Notes: a model not told the origin generated them from the letters alone. DNA of 17,448 bases from Rhizobiaceae bacterium (GCA_014380965.1 JACMIV010000045.1:1-17448); one strand, 5' to 3'. Shown: positions 6,649 to 15,259, counted from the first letter of the stretch. Numbers and translations: made by a program.

Positions 6649-8748
6649 ATGTCGCTCGTCGAACCGCTCCGGATCAGCTCTGCCACGGCCCTCAAGCCGA
6701 AAAGCCGACGCGACGTCGGCTTCGCCTTCGGCATCATCTTCATCATGGCGGTGCTGTTCGTACCGATCCCCGCCTTCCTTATCGACTTCGGACTGGTGAT
6801 CTCGATCGCGCTGTCGATCCTCATCCTGATGGTCGCCCTCTGGATCGAAAAGCCGCTCGACTTCTCGTCCTTCCCGACCCTTCTCCTCATCGTCACCATG
6901 CTGCGCCTGTCGCTGAACATCGCGACGACGCGCGTGATCCTGTCCCACGGCGACGAAGGTCACAACGCGGCCGGCTACGTCATCGGCGGCTTCTCGCAAT
7001 TCGTCATGGGCGGCGACTTCGTCATCGGCATCGTCGTCTTCGTCATCCTCATCACCGTGAACTTCCTCGTCATCACCAAGGGCGCGACGCGTATCGCCGA
7101 GGTCGGCGCGCGCTTCACCCTCGACGCCATCCCAGGCAAGCAGATGGCGATCGACGCCGATCTCTCCGCCGGCCTCATCGACGAGCGGCAGGCCCAGCTC
7201 CGCCGCCGCGAACTGGAGGAGGAAAGCTCCTTCTTCGGCTCGATGGACGGCGCCTCGAAATTCGTGCGTGGCGACGCGATCGCCGGCCTCATCATCACCG
7301 CCGTCAACATCTTCGGTGGCATCATCATCGGCATCACCCGCCACGGCATGGATGCCGGAGAGGCCGCCGACATCTACACCAAGCTTTCGGTCGGCGACGG
7401 TCTCGTCACCCAGATCCCCGCCCTCATAGTCTCGCTTGCCGCCGGCCTCCTCGTCTCCAAGGGCGGCACCCGCGGCGCCGTCGAAATGGGGATCATGACG
7501 CAGCTCGGACACTATCCGCGCGCCATGATGGTCTCCTCGGTGATGATGGGGACGCTCGCTCTTCTGCCGGGGCTGCCGTTCCTGCCCTTCGCTGTCGCCA
7601 GCCTCGGCCTCAGCCTCGTCGCCTACACGGTCCCGCGCAAGCGCGCCGCCGCGGAAGCGGCCATCGAGGTCGAGAAGAAGCAGATCGAGCAGCAGGAGGT
7701 CGAGGCCGAACGGCAGTCGGTGAAGGAGAGCCTTCGGATCGTCGAGGTCGAACTCGTCCTCGGCAAGCAGATGGCCGCACATCTCGCCTTCTCGCGCGAC
7801 GAGCTCGCCAACCGCGTCCAGAAGATGCGCCGCCGATTCGCCTCGCGCTACGGTTTCGTGGTGCCCGAGATCAAACTCTCCGACGATCTCTCGGTCGAGC
7901 CGAAATCCTACGAGATCAAGGTCCACGGCACGACGGTCGCGACGCAGCCGCTGAGGCTCGGCGACCTCCTCATCGTGCTCGGCGATTCGCCGGTGCCGGA
8001 CATTCCGCACGATCTGACGCGCGAGCCGGCCTTCGGGCTGAAAGCCGCCTGGATATCGGACACGTTCGGCTCCGCGGCCCGAAGGGCCGGGTTCGAGCCC
8101 GTCGACACGCTCTCGATCGTGCTGACGCATCTTTCCGAGGTCATCCGCAACAACCTCGCCCATCTCCTCTCCTACAAGGACACGCGCGCGCTGCTCGACC
8201 GGCTCGAGCCCGAATACAAGCGGCTGATCGACGAGATCGTGCCGGCGCACATGTCCTTCTCCGGGCTCCAGGCGGTACTGAAGCTGCTGCTCGCCGAGCG
8301 CGTGTCGATCCGCAACATCACGCTCATCCTCGAGGCCATCGCCGAGATCGCGCCGCACGTGCGCCGGTCGGAGAAGATCGTCGAGCATGTGCGAACCCGC
8401 ATGGCGCAGCAGATCTGCGGCGATCTCTTGCACAAGGGGCAGCTCGGCGTCCTGAGGCTCGGCAACCGCTGGGACCTCGCCTTCCATCAGGCGCTGAAGC
8501 GCGACGCCAAGGGCGACGTGATCGAGTTCGACATCGATCCGAGGCTCGTCGAGCAGTTCGCGACGGAGGCGACGAAGATGATCCGCGAGAAGACCGACCA
8601 GGGCGAGAACTTCGTCCTCGTCGCTTCGCCGGACGCGCGTCCCTACGTCCGGATGATGATCGAGCGCATCTTCGTGAACCTGCCGGTGCTCTCGCATCTC
8701 GAGATCGCCCGCGGCGTCGATATCAAGTCGCTCGGCTCGATCGCATGA
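6649..8748 (+). CDS. flhA: FlhA, flagellar type III export gate component
   Basis: A 699-residue inner-membrane protein of the FHIPEP family. FlhA forms the nonameric export gate and its cytosolic domain docks chaperone-substrate complexes. The N-terminal half carries multiple membrane segments (from [20 protein letters not shown] onwards, through about residue 325). The diagnostic FHIPEP signature [20 protein letters not shown] lies near residues 148-167 and [20 protein letters not shown] precedes it. The C-terminal half is the cytoplasmic domain. An in-frame ATG at 6625 would add eight residues; 6649 is preferred because AGGAA lies six bases upstream and 6625 has a poor site. The stop overlaps the fliR start as ATGA. 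Normally adjacent to fliQ, it is here separated from it by the pilus operon. Confidence 0.96.
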   Translation: MSLVEPLRISSATALKPKSRRDVGFAFGIIFIMAVLFVPIPAFLIDFGLVISIALSILILMVALWIEKPLDFSSFPTLLLIVTMLRLSLNIATTRVILSHGDEGHNAAGYVIGGFSQFVMGGDFVIGIVVFVILITVNFLVITKGATRIAEVGARFTLDAIPGKQMAIDADLSAGLIDERQAQLRRRELEEESSFFGSMDGASKFVRGDAIAGLIITAVNIFGGIIIGITRHGMDAGEAADIYTKLSVGDGLVTQIPALIVSLAAGLLVSKGGTRGAVEMGIMTQLGHYPRAMMVSSVMMGTLALLPGLPFLPFAVASLGLSLVAYTVPRKRAAAEAAIEVEKKQIEQQEVEAERQSVKESLRIVEVELVLGKQMAAHLAFSRDELANRVQKMRRRFASRYGFVVPEIKLSDDLSVEPKSYEIKVHGTTVATQPLRLGDLLIVLGDSPVPDIPHDLTREPAFGLKAAWISDTFGSAARRAGFEPVDTLSIVLTHLSEVIRNNLAHLLSYKDTRALLDRLEPEYKRLIDEIVPAHMSFSGLQAVLKLLLAERVSIRNITLILEAIAEIAPHVRRSEKIVEHVRTRMAQQICGDLLHKGQLGVLRLGNRWDLAFHQALKRDAKGDVIEFDIDPRLVEQFATEATKMIREKTDQGENFVLVASPDARPYVRMMIERIFVNLPVLSHLEIARGVDIKSLGSIA

Positions 8749-9500
8749 GCGAGGAGGCGACCGCCACCGTCATCGGCGTGTTCATGATCTTCTGCCGGAT
8801 CGGCGGCTGCCTGATGCTCCTGCCCGGCTATTCCAGTCTGCGCATTCCCGCGCAGATACGCCTGTTCATCGCCTTCGGCCTGTCGCTTGCCGTCTCGCCG
8901 GGGCTGTTGCCGGGCATCACGCCGCTGCTCCTCGGCGCAAAGGACGACGTGAAGCTTCTGATGATCCTGACCGAGCTCCTGAACGGCATGACGATCGGCC
9001 TCCTCGGGCGCGTCTTCATGATCGCGCTCCAGTTTGCCGGAAATTTCGTCGCCAACGCGATCGGCATGGGGTCGGCACTCGGCGTGCCGATCGAGGAGAG
9101 CGAGCCCGATCCGGCTGTCGTCACGCTCATCACCATGACCGCGACGGTGATGATCTTCTCGCTGAACCTCCACGCGGAGATCCTCAAGGCGCTCATCGCA
9201 TCCTACACCGCGATGCCGGTCGCGCTCGGCTTCACCGCGCGTATGGCGCTCGTCGCGATGACCGACAAACTCGACGAGACTTTCCTCCTCTGCCTCAGGA
9301 TCGCCAGCCCCTTCGTCGTCTACGCCGTCATCGTCAACTTCGCGATCGGCCTTGCCAACAAGATGACGCCCCAGATCCCGATCTACTTCATCTCCATGCC
9401 GTTTACGATCGCCGGGGGCCTCATCCTTCTCGGCTACTCGGTCGGAGACTTCCTCTCGATCTTCCTCGCCAATTTTCAGCAGTGGGTGCTTGAGGGATGA
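8745..9500 (+). CDS. fliR: FliR, flagellar type III export gate protein
   Basis: A 251-residue polytopic inner-membrane protein of the FliR family, part of the FliPQR export-gate core. About six hydrophobic segments are visible, with the family-typical [19 protein letters not shown] (residues 72-90) and [20 protein letters not shown], and a C-terminal [18 protein letters not shown] segment. The frame is open far upstream inside flhA, but the ATG at 8745 overlaps the flhA TGA and gives the correct FliR length. The final ATGA at 9497-9500 overlaps the next gene's start, so flhA, fliR and the FliJ-like gene form a coupled series. Confidence 0.95.
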   Translation: MSEEATATVIGVFMIFCRIGGCLMLLPGYSSLRIPAQIRLFIAFGLSLAVSPGLLPGITPLLLGAKDDVKLLMILTELLNGMTIGLLGRVFMIALQFAGNFVANAIGMGSALGVPIEESEPDPAVVTLITMTATVMIFSLNLHAEILKALIASYTAMPVALGFTARMALVAMTDKLDETFLLCLRIASPFVVYAVIVNFAIGLANKMTPQIPIYFISMPFTIAGGLILLGYSVGDFLSIFLANFQQWVLEG

Positions 9501-9904
9501 GCGGGGAAAAGGCGCGAGCCGAGCGTCTTCAGCGCCTCGTCGAAGTGCAGGGACGCAAGCGTCAGATGGAGGAGTGGCGGCTCGCAGAGCTGAAGCGCGA
9601 GGAAACGGCGCTCGCCGCCTCGAGCGTGGAGATCCTTCAGAGCCTCGGCGACCAGTCCCTGCTCCACGGCCTCTTCCTCGAAGCAAAGGCCGCGACGCTG
9701 AAGCGCAACGAGGTGCGGATCGCCACGAACCGGTCCGCGCAGGAAGTCGCCTCCGTCAAGCTCCGCGACTCTCAGAGCATCGAGAAGCGGATCGGCCGGG
9801 CCAGCGACGATGCCAGGGTCCTCGCCGATCGTGTCGCCGAGCAACAGGCCCTCGATCTTGCGCTCGACGATTACCTCACCTCTACCGCCGCAAGTTTCGA
9901 ATAA
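9497..9904 (+). CDS. FliJ-like coiled-coil flagellar export protein
   Basis: A 135-residue, highly charged protein predicted to be almost entirely helical coiled coil: RLQRLVEVQGRKRQMEEWRL, then repeated E/K/R/Q/L/A patterns to the end, no membrane segment and no signal peptide. Its size, composition and position (translationally coupled to fliR) fit FliJ, the stalk-like partner of the FliI ATPase and FlhA. The N-terminal pattern of the Arg/Leu-rich helix followed by E-rich heptads also fits. FliJ proteins diverge strongly in sequence, so the assignment is by shape and context, not by conserved residues. It could instead be another rhizobial flagellar coiled-coil protein. Confidence 0.6.
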   Translation: MSGEKARAERLQRLVEVQGRKRQMEEWRLAELKREETALAASSVEILQSLGDQSLLHGLFLEAKAATLKRNEVRIATNRSAQEVASVKLRDSQSIEKRIGRASDDARVLADRVAEQQALDLALDDYLTSTAASFE

Positions 9905-9993
9905 GTCGCCGCCGCTAGAACGGAGCTGAAAATTCGACACCGCCGCTTCCGGTTCGCTGGAAGGGGGCCGGCTGAGGCGAAGGGAAGAGCAGC

Positions 9994-10476
9994 ATGACGG
10001 TCGTATCGCCGACGCAGGGCGCAAGCGTAGCGGTGCCGGAAGCCGTCGAGGTGAACCGCGCCCGCCCGAGTGCGGCGGCGACGGCAGTCTCCGGAAAGGC
10101 TTTCGAGGATAAACTCGACGCGGCGAAAGGCGTTTCGGAGCGGCCCGTTTCCGCCGTGTATCGCGGCTCCAAGAGCGGGCAACTGACCCCCGTCCAACAA
10201 TTCGAGAGCTTCGTGCTGCGCAGCTTCGTCGAGACCATGCTCCCCGACGAGAACACAAGTTTCTTCGGCACCGGAACCGCCGGCAACATCTGGAAGTCGA
10301 TGCTGGCCGAGCGCATCGGCGAGGAGATGGCCAGGGACGGGGGCATCGGCATCGCCGATCTCCTGTCGAAGCGCGAGGCCAACGCGAAGGCCATGAGCGC
10401 CGCCAAGGCCGAACTCGACACCGCGCGCACGCTCGACATCGGTGCCGACACGCTGCAGCGCGCCGGCGCGCTCTGA
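9994..10476 (+). CDS. Rod-binding protein (FlgJ N-terminal domain / CheL type)
   Basis: A 160-residue protein whose residues about 64-130 match the rod-binding domain: LTPVQQFESFVLRSFVETML, then FFGTGTAGNIWKSMLAERIG and EEMARDGGIGIADLL. In enteric FlgJ this domain caps the growing rod and is fused to a muramidase; here, as in other alphaproteobacteria (where it is called CheL or FlgJ), the muramidase is absent. The first ~60 residues are low-complexity and Ala/Val-rich, the last ~30 helical and Ala-rich. It starts after an 89-bp gap following the FliJ-like gene, with GAAGGGAAGAGC upstream of the ATG. Confidence 0.88.
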   Translation: MTVVSPTQGASVAVPEAVEVNRARPSAAATAVSGKAFEDKLDAAKGVSERPVSAVYRGSKSGQLTPVQQFESFVLRSFVETMLPDENTSFFGTGTAGNIWKSMLAERIGEEMARDGGIGIADLLSKREANAKAMSAAKAELDTARTLDIGADTLQRAGAL

Positions 10477-10545
10477 ACACGCGGGGCCTGGAGCCTTTCA
10501 CCTCAACGCAGGCCGGCGCTCGTCCGGACAGGATAGGAAGACATC

Positions 10546-10899
10546 GTGGAAGCCGTTCTCATTCAGGCCATCAACCGTCTCGAAGCTGTTCTCGCCGGCG
10601 AGACCAATGCGCTTCGCGAAGGGCGCACGATCAAGCTGCAGGAGACGACGAACCGCAAGAACCAGAGCCTGCTAGAACTGTCGCGCATTTCCCGCGGGCT
10701 CGATCCCGCCGTGGTCTCGCCGGTGCTGAAGGCGCGCATTGGCACGCTCCACGAGCGGCTCGACGACAACCGGCGCGTCCTGCAGCTCCACATGGAAGCC
10801 ACGAGCGAGATCACCGGCCTCATCGCCCGCGCCATCGCGCATGCGGAATCCGACGGCACCTACGGCTCGGCCGTCACCGGCGTGAAGCTCGCCCGATGA
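10546..10899 (+). CDS. FlgN-like flagellar export chaperone
   Basis: A 117-residue helical protein beginning with GTG; ATAGGAAG upstream is a reasonable ribosome-binding site. There is an N-terminal helix EAVLIQAINRLEAVLAGETN, then EGRTIKLQETTNRKNQSLLE and a basic helical C-terminal half. This matches the FlgN pattern: a paired-helix export chaperone with the conserved K-x-x-L/N-x-x-K-x-x-L stretch. FlgN delivers the hook-filament junction proteins FlgK and FlgL to the export gate. The location after the rod-binding gene is where rhizobial genomes carry a FlgN-like gene. It overlaps the next gene by ATGA (10896-10899). Confidence 0.68.
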   Translation: MEAVLIQAINRLEAVLAGETNALREGRTIKLQETTNRKNQSLLELSRISRGLDPAVVSPVLKARIGTLHERLDDNRRVLQLHMEATSEITGLIARAIAHAESDGTYGSAVTGVKLAR

Positions 10900-11387
10900 T
10901 CAAGCTCATCGCCATCGGGATCTGGGTCTGCGTTGCCTCGCTCGGCTCGAGCTACGTGGTGGCGTCGCTTCAGGGCGGCGCGGCGAAGGAAGAGAAGCCG
11001 GCGGACTACTTCGTCGGTCTCGACTACAGAAGCACGAACGGCATCACCGTGCCGATCGTGGCAAAGGACAAGATTCGCGGCTATGTCCTCGCCAGCTTCG
11101 TCTACACGATCGACGGCGAGACGGCGAGCGCGCTGAAGGTGCCGCCGGACCCGTTCATCCTCGACGAGGCGTTCCGCGCCGTCTACACGACCTCCGGTTT
11201 CGATTTCGAGAAACCCGAACAGTTCGACCTCGTGGCTCTCACCTCCTCGATCAAGGAAGCGGTGAACGCCCGCTACAAGGAAGAGATCGTCCGCGAGGTC
11301 CTCATCGAGCAGTTCGATTTCCTGCCCAAGGACGGACTGGGCGGGGAGGGCGTCAAGGCCGCGGCGCAGGAACGGGCGGCGAAATGA
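10896..11387 (+). CDS. Membrane-anchored flagellar-cluster protein, remote FliL-like
   Basis: A 163-residue protein with one N-terminal membrane anchor (LIAIGIWVCVASLGSSYVVA, residues 4-23) and a periplasmic domain of about 130 residues. No close family is recognised with certainty. The fold order resembles FliL: a strand (RGYVLASFVYTID), a helix that begins FILDEAFRAVYTT, a helix SSIKEAVNARYKEEIV and a final strand REVLIEQFDFLPKDG, like the closing segment of FliL. FliL surrounds the stator and stabilises the motor. It is translationally coupled to the FlgN-like gene. The assignment to FliL is inference from topology; what is seen is a single-pass protein conserved in character and sitting in a flagellar operon. 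Confidence 0.55.
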   Translation: MIKLIAIGIWVCVASLGSSYVVASLQGGAAKEEKPADYFVGLDYRSTNGITVPIVAKDKIRGYVLASFVYTIDGETASALKVPPDPFILDEAFRAVYTTSGFDFEKPEQFDLVALTSSIKEAVNARYKEEIVREVLIEQFDFLPKDGLGGEGVKAAAQERAAK

Positions 11388-11526
11388 CCCCGACAGACCG
11401 CGAAAGCAAGACGCGCCGCATTTAGCTTCGCGTAATATCGATGCGTTAATCATGGACGACAGACCGCCGGACGGAGAGCCGGTTCCCGCGCCCTCCCGCT
11501 CCGTCCCGTCACGACAGGCCACGGCG
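11388..11526. other. Spacer before the DUF1217 gene
   Basis: 139 bp separating the FliL-like gene from the preferred DUF1217 start. It contains an AT-rich stretch (TTTAGCTTCGCGTAATATCG, 11421-11440) that may hold a separate promoter; no clear -35/-10 pair is seen. An upstream in-frame ATG at 11452 would use part of this region as a Pro-rich N-terminal extension. Confidence 0.3.
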
Positions 11527-13719
11527 ATGCTCTCTACCCTACTCAACTACCGCACCTACACGACGAACATGACGAAGACGCTGGACCGCATCCAGCAGTC
11601 GACCTCCGTCGCCGGCGACACGAAGTATTATAAAGAGACGATCGGGACGATCAAAACGGTCGACGCGTTTCTCGATGACCGACGGCTCTACACCTACGCC
11701 CTCAAGGCCTACGGGCTGGAGGACCAGGCGTCCTCGCAGGGCTTCATCCGAAAGGTGATCGAGAGCGACCTCACCGATACCGCATCCTTCGCCAATCGTC
11801 TCAACGACCAGCGGTTCAGGCAGTTCGCGCAGGCCTTCAACTTCGATGCCGCGACCGTCGAGACGCCGACGGAGCCGCAGAGCGCGCGCCAGAAGCAGGC
11901 ATTGACCGAGGCATATTCGGAATACCGCGTTCGCCAGGGATCGACGCTCGCCGCCAAGACGACCTATTTCCAGTCAGAGATCAAAAGCATCACGACCGTC
12001 GACGCCTTCCTTGGCAACACCGTCCTTTTCGACGTGGCGATGAGCTCGATCGGCATGGACCCGGCTTTGACCTCGAAGACCTACATCCGCGACATTTTCC
12101 TCGGGAAGGTCTCGGACGACACCTCCAGCGTCAGCGACGACAAATTCTTCGCGCTTGCCGACACGTTCAACTTCCTGGCCGACGGAACCCTCGCGCAAGG
12201 AACTTTGGCGCTCGACGCCGCGGCCGTCGGCGATCTCGTCCACCGCTACAACGTGCGCAAGGACAACCTCTCCAGTCCGCAGTCGGCCACGCACGAGTCG
12301 CAGTACTACGCCGAGAGGATCGCCGTCACCGACGACGCCTTCGACCTCGTGATGGATCCGCGCCTCTTCGACTACATCCGCAAGGCTTATGTCCTGCCGG
12401 ACGACGTCACTCCGGCCTTGCTCTACAACGTCATCACGGCCGCTCCGGCAGATGTCGACGACGTCATCACCGCAGCCGAGCTTCCCCAAAACGGCAAGTA
12501 CCCCGACTACGAGGTGAGGCTGGCCGAACTGCGCACCGCCTTCGACTTCGCGAAGGACGGATCGGCCAAGCCCGGCGAGGGGCAGACTGCGACCGCGCGC
12601 GAGGCGCTGATCGACCGCTTCTACGAAAACTACACGTTCGACACCGACGCAAAGGCTGCGGTCGCCACGTCGCGTTTCGAGGATGCCCTCTACGACCGGA
12701 TCAAATCCGTCTCGACGCTTCTCGCCCGATATCAGGACTTCGACAGGGACGCCATCGAGTACGTGCTCCTGGCCTTCGACATCGACCCCGCGACGGCGAG
12801 CCTCACCAAGGTCCGGCGCGTCCTCCAGAGCGACGTGTCCGATCCTAACAGCTACGTCAACAAGCTCGGCGATCCCCGCTACGAGAAGCTCGCAGCCGCC
12901 TTCAATTTCGACGAGAACGGCAAGATTCGTGCAGAGCGGGTCGTCCAGTCGGCTTCGAACCAGACCCAGACCGGAACGCGCTACCGCGAAAGCTTCGGCA
13001 AGGATCTTTCGACGGTGAAGAAGGAACTCATCACGACCGAGACCCGCGCCTATCTCGAAGCCGTCGCCGAGATCACGACACTCGACGCGTTCGTCGAGAG
13101 CCCGAAGGTCACGCAGTACGCCTTGACCGCATATGGGCTTGCCGACGAAGACTTGTCGCAGGACGATCTGCGCAAGCTCCTCACCAGCGATCTCGCCGAT
13201 CGCGAGAGCTATGCGAACTCCTTCGCCGACGACCGCTACACCGATTTCGTCGCCGCGTTCAACTTCCAGCCCAACGGCACCGTGAAGCTGGCAGATGCAG
13301 GGGTTCAGAGTGGATACGACCTCCTTACCACGGAGAGTCTCTTCCTCCTCACGACGCTGGAGCAGCAGGCCGGCGAAACGAGCGAGGGGGCTCGCCTCGC
13401 CCTCTATTTCCTGCGCAAGGCGCCGGAGACCAAGACCACGAGCGGGATCCTCGCCGACAGGGCGCTTCTCGAAGTGGTTCGCACGACGCTGGGTCTGCCG
13501 GCGTCGCTGTCGCAGCTCGATCTCGACAAGCAGATATCGATCATCGAGAAGCGCCTCGACATCGCGGACTTCAAGGATCCAAAGAAGCTCGACAAGTTCA
13601 TCGCACGCTTCGCCGGCCTCTACGACATCGCCAATGCAGACCCTGCGACGACATCGCCGGTCCTCGGTATCTTCGGCAACTCCGGCTCATCGAGCGGCGG
13701 ACTGCTTGCCCTTCTGTAG
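11527..13719 (+). CDS. DUF1217 repeat protein of the flagellar cluster
   Basis: A 730-residue protein made of about six related modules of 75-100 residues, the pattern of DUF1217 proteins found in rhizobial flagellar loci. Approximate modules: 33-107, 146-217, 259-342, 383-462, 505-581 and 604-702. Most contain an opening xYYxxxIxxIxTVDAFL, a central YALKAYGL-like helix, SDLxDxxSYAN, and a closing AAFNF motif (QAFNFD 102-107, DTFNFL 212-217, TAFDFA 337-342, AAFNFD 457-462, AAFNFQ 576-581). The last module (ALYFLRKAPET ... IARFAGLYDIANAD) is the most conserved in character. There is no signal peptide or membrane span. An upstream ATG at 11452 would add 25 Pro-rich residues; the start at 11527 matches the family's usual MxxTxxxYxxYxxxM start. 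Function is not established; the context suggests flagellum assembly or secretion by the flagellar system. Confidence 0.82.
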   Translation: MLSTLLNYRTYTTNMTKTLDRIQQSTSVAGDTKYYKETIGTIKTVDAFLDDRRLYTYALKAYGLEDQASSQGFIRKVIESDLTDTASFANRLNDQRFRQFAQAFNFDAATVETPTEPQSARQKQALTEAYSEYRVRQGSTLAAKTTYFQSEIKSITTVDAFLGNTVLFDVAMSSIGMDPALTSKTYIRDIFLGKVSDDTSSVSDDKFFALADTFNFLADGTLAQGTLALDAAAVGDLVHRYNVRKDNLSSPQSATHESQYYAERIAVTDDAFDLVMDPRLFDYIRKAYVLPDDVTPALLYNVITAAPADVDDVITAAELPQNGKYPDYEVRLAELRTAFDFAKDGSAKPGEGQTATAREALIDRFYENYTFDTDAKAAVATSRFEDALYDRIKSVSTLLARYQDFDRDAIEYVLLAFDIDPATASLTKVRRVLQSDVSDPNSYVNKLGDPRYEKLAAAFNFDENGKIRAERVVQSASNQTQTGTRYRESFGKDLSTVKKELITTETRAYLEAVAEITTLDAFVESPKVTQYALTAYGLADEDLSQDDLRKLLTSDLADRESYANSFADDRYTDFVAAFNFQPNGTVKLADAGVQSGYDLLTTESLFLLTTLEQQAGETSEGARLALYFLRKAPETKTTSGILADRALLEVVRTTLGLPASLSQLDLDKQISIIEKRLDIADFKDPKKLDKFIARFAGLYDIANADPATTSPVLGIFGNSGSSSGGLLALL

Positions 13720-13743
13720 CGGTTCTCCGGTGCCCCGCCGGCG

Positions 13744-14067
13744 TCAGCGAATCGCGTAGTAGCGCCCCGCAATGCGTTCTGCCTCGATCGTATCGACATC
13801 CTGCGGCTGGCCGTCGAAGGCGAGCCCTGCCTGCCCGTTCCGGTTCCAGACCGTTCGGACAAGGTGCAGAACCCTTTCCGTCTCATCGTAGAGGTTGAGC
13901 GCTGTCGGCATTTCGTCGATCGCATCGAGCAGTCGGATCCTTGCGCCGGAACCGCTGCGGTCGACGATGGCGCAATCGCCGACGAAGCGCCTGTCCGCCG
14001 ACAGGAGCTTTGCCGGCCGGAGACGGGTTCGATGGCGTCCAGCACGCCGATTTTCGGTCTCGATCAT
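13744..14067 (-). CDS. Single-domain PilZ protein (c-di-GMP receptor candidate)
   Basis: A 107-residue minus-strand protein that is essentially one PilZ domain. Both c-di-GMP-binding motifs are visible: an Arg-rich RxxxR stretch at the N-terminus (ENRRAGRHRTR) and DRSGSG, which fits DxSxxG, in AIVDRSGSGARIRL. PilZ proteins act as c-di-GMP effectors, commonly slowing flagella or promoting attachment. The frame is open further upstream, but the ATG at 14067 has GAGGAG upstream at a good distance and starts directly before the PilZ domain. It converges with the DUF1217 gene, only 24 bp apart. Confidence 0.82.
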   Translation of the reverse strand: MIETENRRAGRHRTRLRPAKLLSADRRFVGDCAIVDRSGSGARIRLLDAIDEMPTALNLYDETERVLHLVRTVWNRNGQAGLAFDGQPQDVDTIEAERIAGRYYAIR

Positions 14068-14308
14068 CGCACCGTCTCCTCGCATCGTGTCGACGCAGTC
14101 CGCCGACGCCGAACATGGACCGCAAGGCGATCGCTTGCACGGATCGAAACGCGGTTTCTTCATCCATCGTTAACGCTCGCGCTCGCGTCTTCATCGTTTG
14201 AAAACCGTGTTTGAAAACTTGCCGCTGACCATGGGACCGCCTCGCAGGAACCGTTAAGCGCCTCGCGACACGCTGAGTCACGTTCCTTTCGAGACGGGAT
14301 CCAGCGTG
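14068..14308. promoter_or_regulatory. Divergent promoter region with tandem GTTTGAAAAC repeats
   Basis: A 241-bp spacer between the divergent PilZ gene (-) and the unknown membrane protein (+). It contains two identical 10-bp units GTTTGAAAAC at 14196-14205 and 14209-14218, separated by CGT. Each unit has complementary arms GTTT and AAAC, so they form two tandem near-palindromes 13 bp apart, a configuration typical of a protein-binding site. No convincing -35/-10 pair is seen for either gene. Confidence 0.45.
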
Positions 14309-14818
14309 ATGACGAACGATCTTCCCTTCCAGCACAAAACACCGGCGTCGGCGCCCGGAAGTCCTACGATCGCGGCTCCCATCCCGCAGAGCCTGTCGCA
14401 GGCTATCCGCCTTCCAACGCTCGATCGTATGTTTCTCCTCAGCTTGTGCATGGCGTCCGTCGGCTTTTTCGTCGTTTCCTACATGATCTCCCTCGACGAT
14501 CCGGAATACTTCAGCCGCCAGGCGATCGCCGCGCTGCCGGTCTCCGCGGTCGATCCGATCAACACGGGCGCCATCGTCGACGTGCCGACTGCCATGCCGG
14601 CACCGCAGATCGTGCGCGTCAAGCCGCCGTTTCCGGCTGATTTTCAGATCGTGATGGTGTTCGACAGCGAAGCGATCCTCGCAACGTCCGAAGAGCTCTG
14701 GCGCGTAAAGGTCGGCTCCGTCGTTCCCGGTCTCGGCGAGATCCTGACGATTGAGGAACGCGGAACAGGCGGCATGGTAAAGGCGAAACAGGCAACCCTC
14801 GAGACAGCCGCGCGGTGA
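14309..14818 (+). CDS. Unknown single-pass membrane protein
   Basis: A 169-residue protein. A Pro/Ser-rich cytoplasmic N-terminus (about 1-38) leads to one membrane segment (FLLSLCMASVGFFVVSYMIS, about 42-61) and a C-terminal domain of about 100 residues, probably periplasmic. The end of the domain, VKVGSVVPGLGEILTIEERG (residues ~129-148), resembles the short beta-motif (VGD-x-x-x-G-x-G-x-V) of GspC/PilP homology-region domains, which connect inner- and outer-membrane parts of secretion or pilus machines. This is only a local resemblance. A GTG at 14306 precedes the ATG; 14309 is preferred. It has no close gene neighbour. Function not recognised. Confidence 0.7.
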   Translation: MTNDLPFQHKTPASAPGSPTIAAPIPQSLSQAIRLPTLDRMFLLSLCMASVGFFVVSYMISLDDPEYFSRQAIAALPVSAVDPINTGAIVDVPTAMPAPQIVRVKPPFPADFQIVMVFDSEAILATSEELWRVKVGSVVPGLGEILTIEERGTGGMVKAKQATLETAAR

Positions 14819-14862
14819 CCATAAAGGCTGCAAGAACTCGTAAGTCAGACATAGCAAAGAAG

Positions 14863-14880
14863 GCCTTCGGGCATTATTTT
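14863..14880 (+). terminator. Weak terminator candidate (UUCG tetraloop)
   Basis: GCC-TTCG-GGC at 14863-14872 forms a short stem with the very stable C(UUCG)G tetraloop and is followed by ATTATTTT. The stem is only three base pairs, so it is marginal. Its position 45 bp after the preceding gene's stop fits. Confidence 0.25.
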
Positions 14881-15184
14881 GACGTCTGTATAAATTTGTT
14901 TTACGCGCTGCATCCGGAACCTGTTGCAGATCGATGTTGTGCGGCTGCTTGACGCAGGCTCTGCGACCGGAGCATCGAAGACATCAAATTGCCTTTGAAA
15001 CAGAAGTCGGCTCGCAACGATTGTGGGAGAGCAAACATCCGATCATCGGCACAAATTCTTGAGTCTCTTCCTCCATCGGTCAGATCGTGTCTCAGCAGGT
15101 CAGTAAAACGTCGAAATTCGTGCTGATCATCTGAAAATTTCCTGAGGACATTGACTTTTTTCAACCATTCCATGCGACCAAGTT

Positions 15185-15199
15185 TCAATTAAAAATTGA
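15185..15199. promoter_or_regulatory. Inverted repeat TCAATT-AAA-AATTGA, operator candidate
   Basis: Perfect 6-bp arms (TCAATT 15185-15190, AATTGA 15194-15199) with a 3-bp AAA centre. It lies 32 bp upstream of the -35-like element of the promoter candidate, a sensible place for a transcription-factor site. The binding protein is unknown, and short AT-rich palindromes can arise by chance. Confidence 0.3.
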
Positions 15200-15230
15200 G
15201 CGGTGTCGATGTTTTCCATAAGGAAGCCGC

Positions 15231-15259
15231 GTGACTCTGCTCTCTCAGGCGATCTATAG
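15231..15259 (+). promoter_or_regulatory. Sigma-70-type promoter candidate for the LuxR pair
   Basis: GTGACT at 15231-15236, a 17-bp spacer, then CTATAG at 15254-15259. This is close to the alphaproteobacterial housekeeping pattern TTGAC-N17-CTATAT. Transcription would begin near 15266, giving a leader of about 75 nt before the ATG at 15341. Confidence 0.4.

Noticed and set aside
6502..8697. 731-codon minus-strand frame opposite flhA
   Set aside because: Highly charged Asp/Arg/Glu/His-rich translation with no domain; antisense shadow of FlhA.
13720..13743. Possible bidirectional terminator between the convergent DUF1217 and PilZ genes
   Set aside because: Only a 4-bp CCGG/CCGG pairing with no T-run on either strand.
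14901..15188. 95-codon minus-strand frame upstream of the LuxR pair
   Set aside because: Starts at TTG without a ribosome-binding site, lies in AT-rich regulatory DNA and has no recognisable domain.
15127..15219. 30-codon minus-strand small ORF (MENIDTAQF...)
   Set aside because: No Shine-Dalgarno sequence and overlaps the candidate operator and promoter; nothing supports expression.
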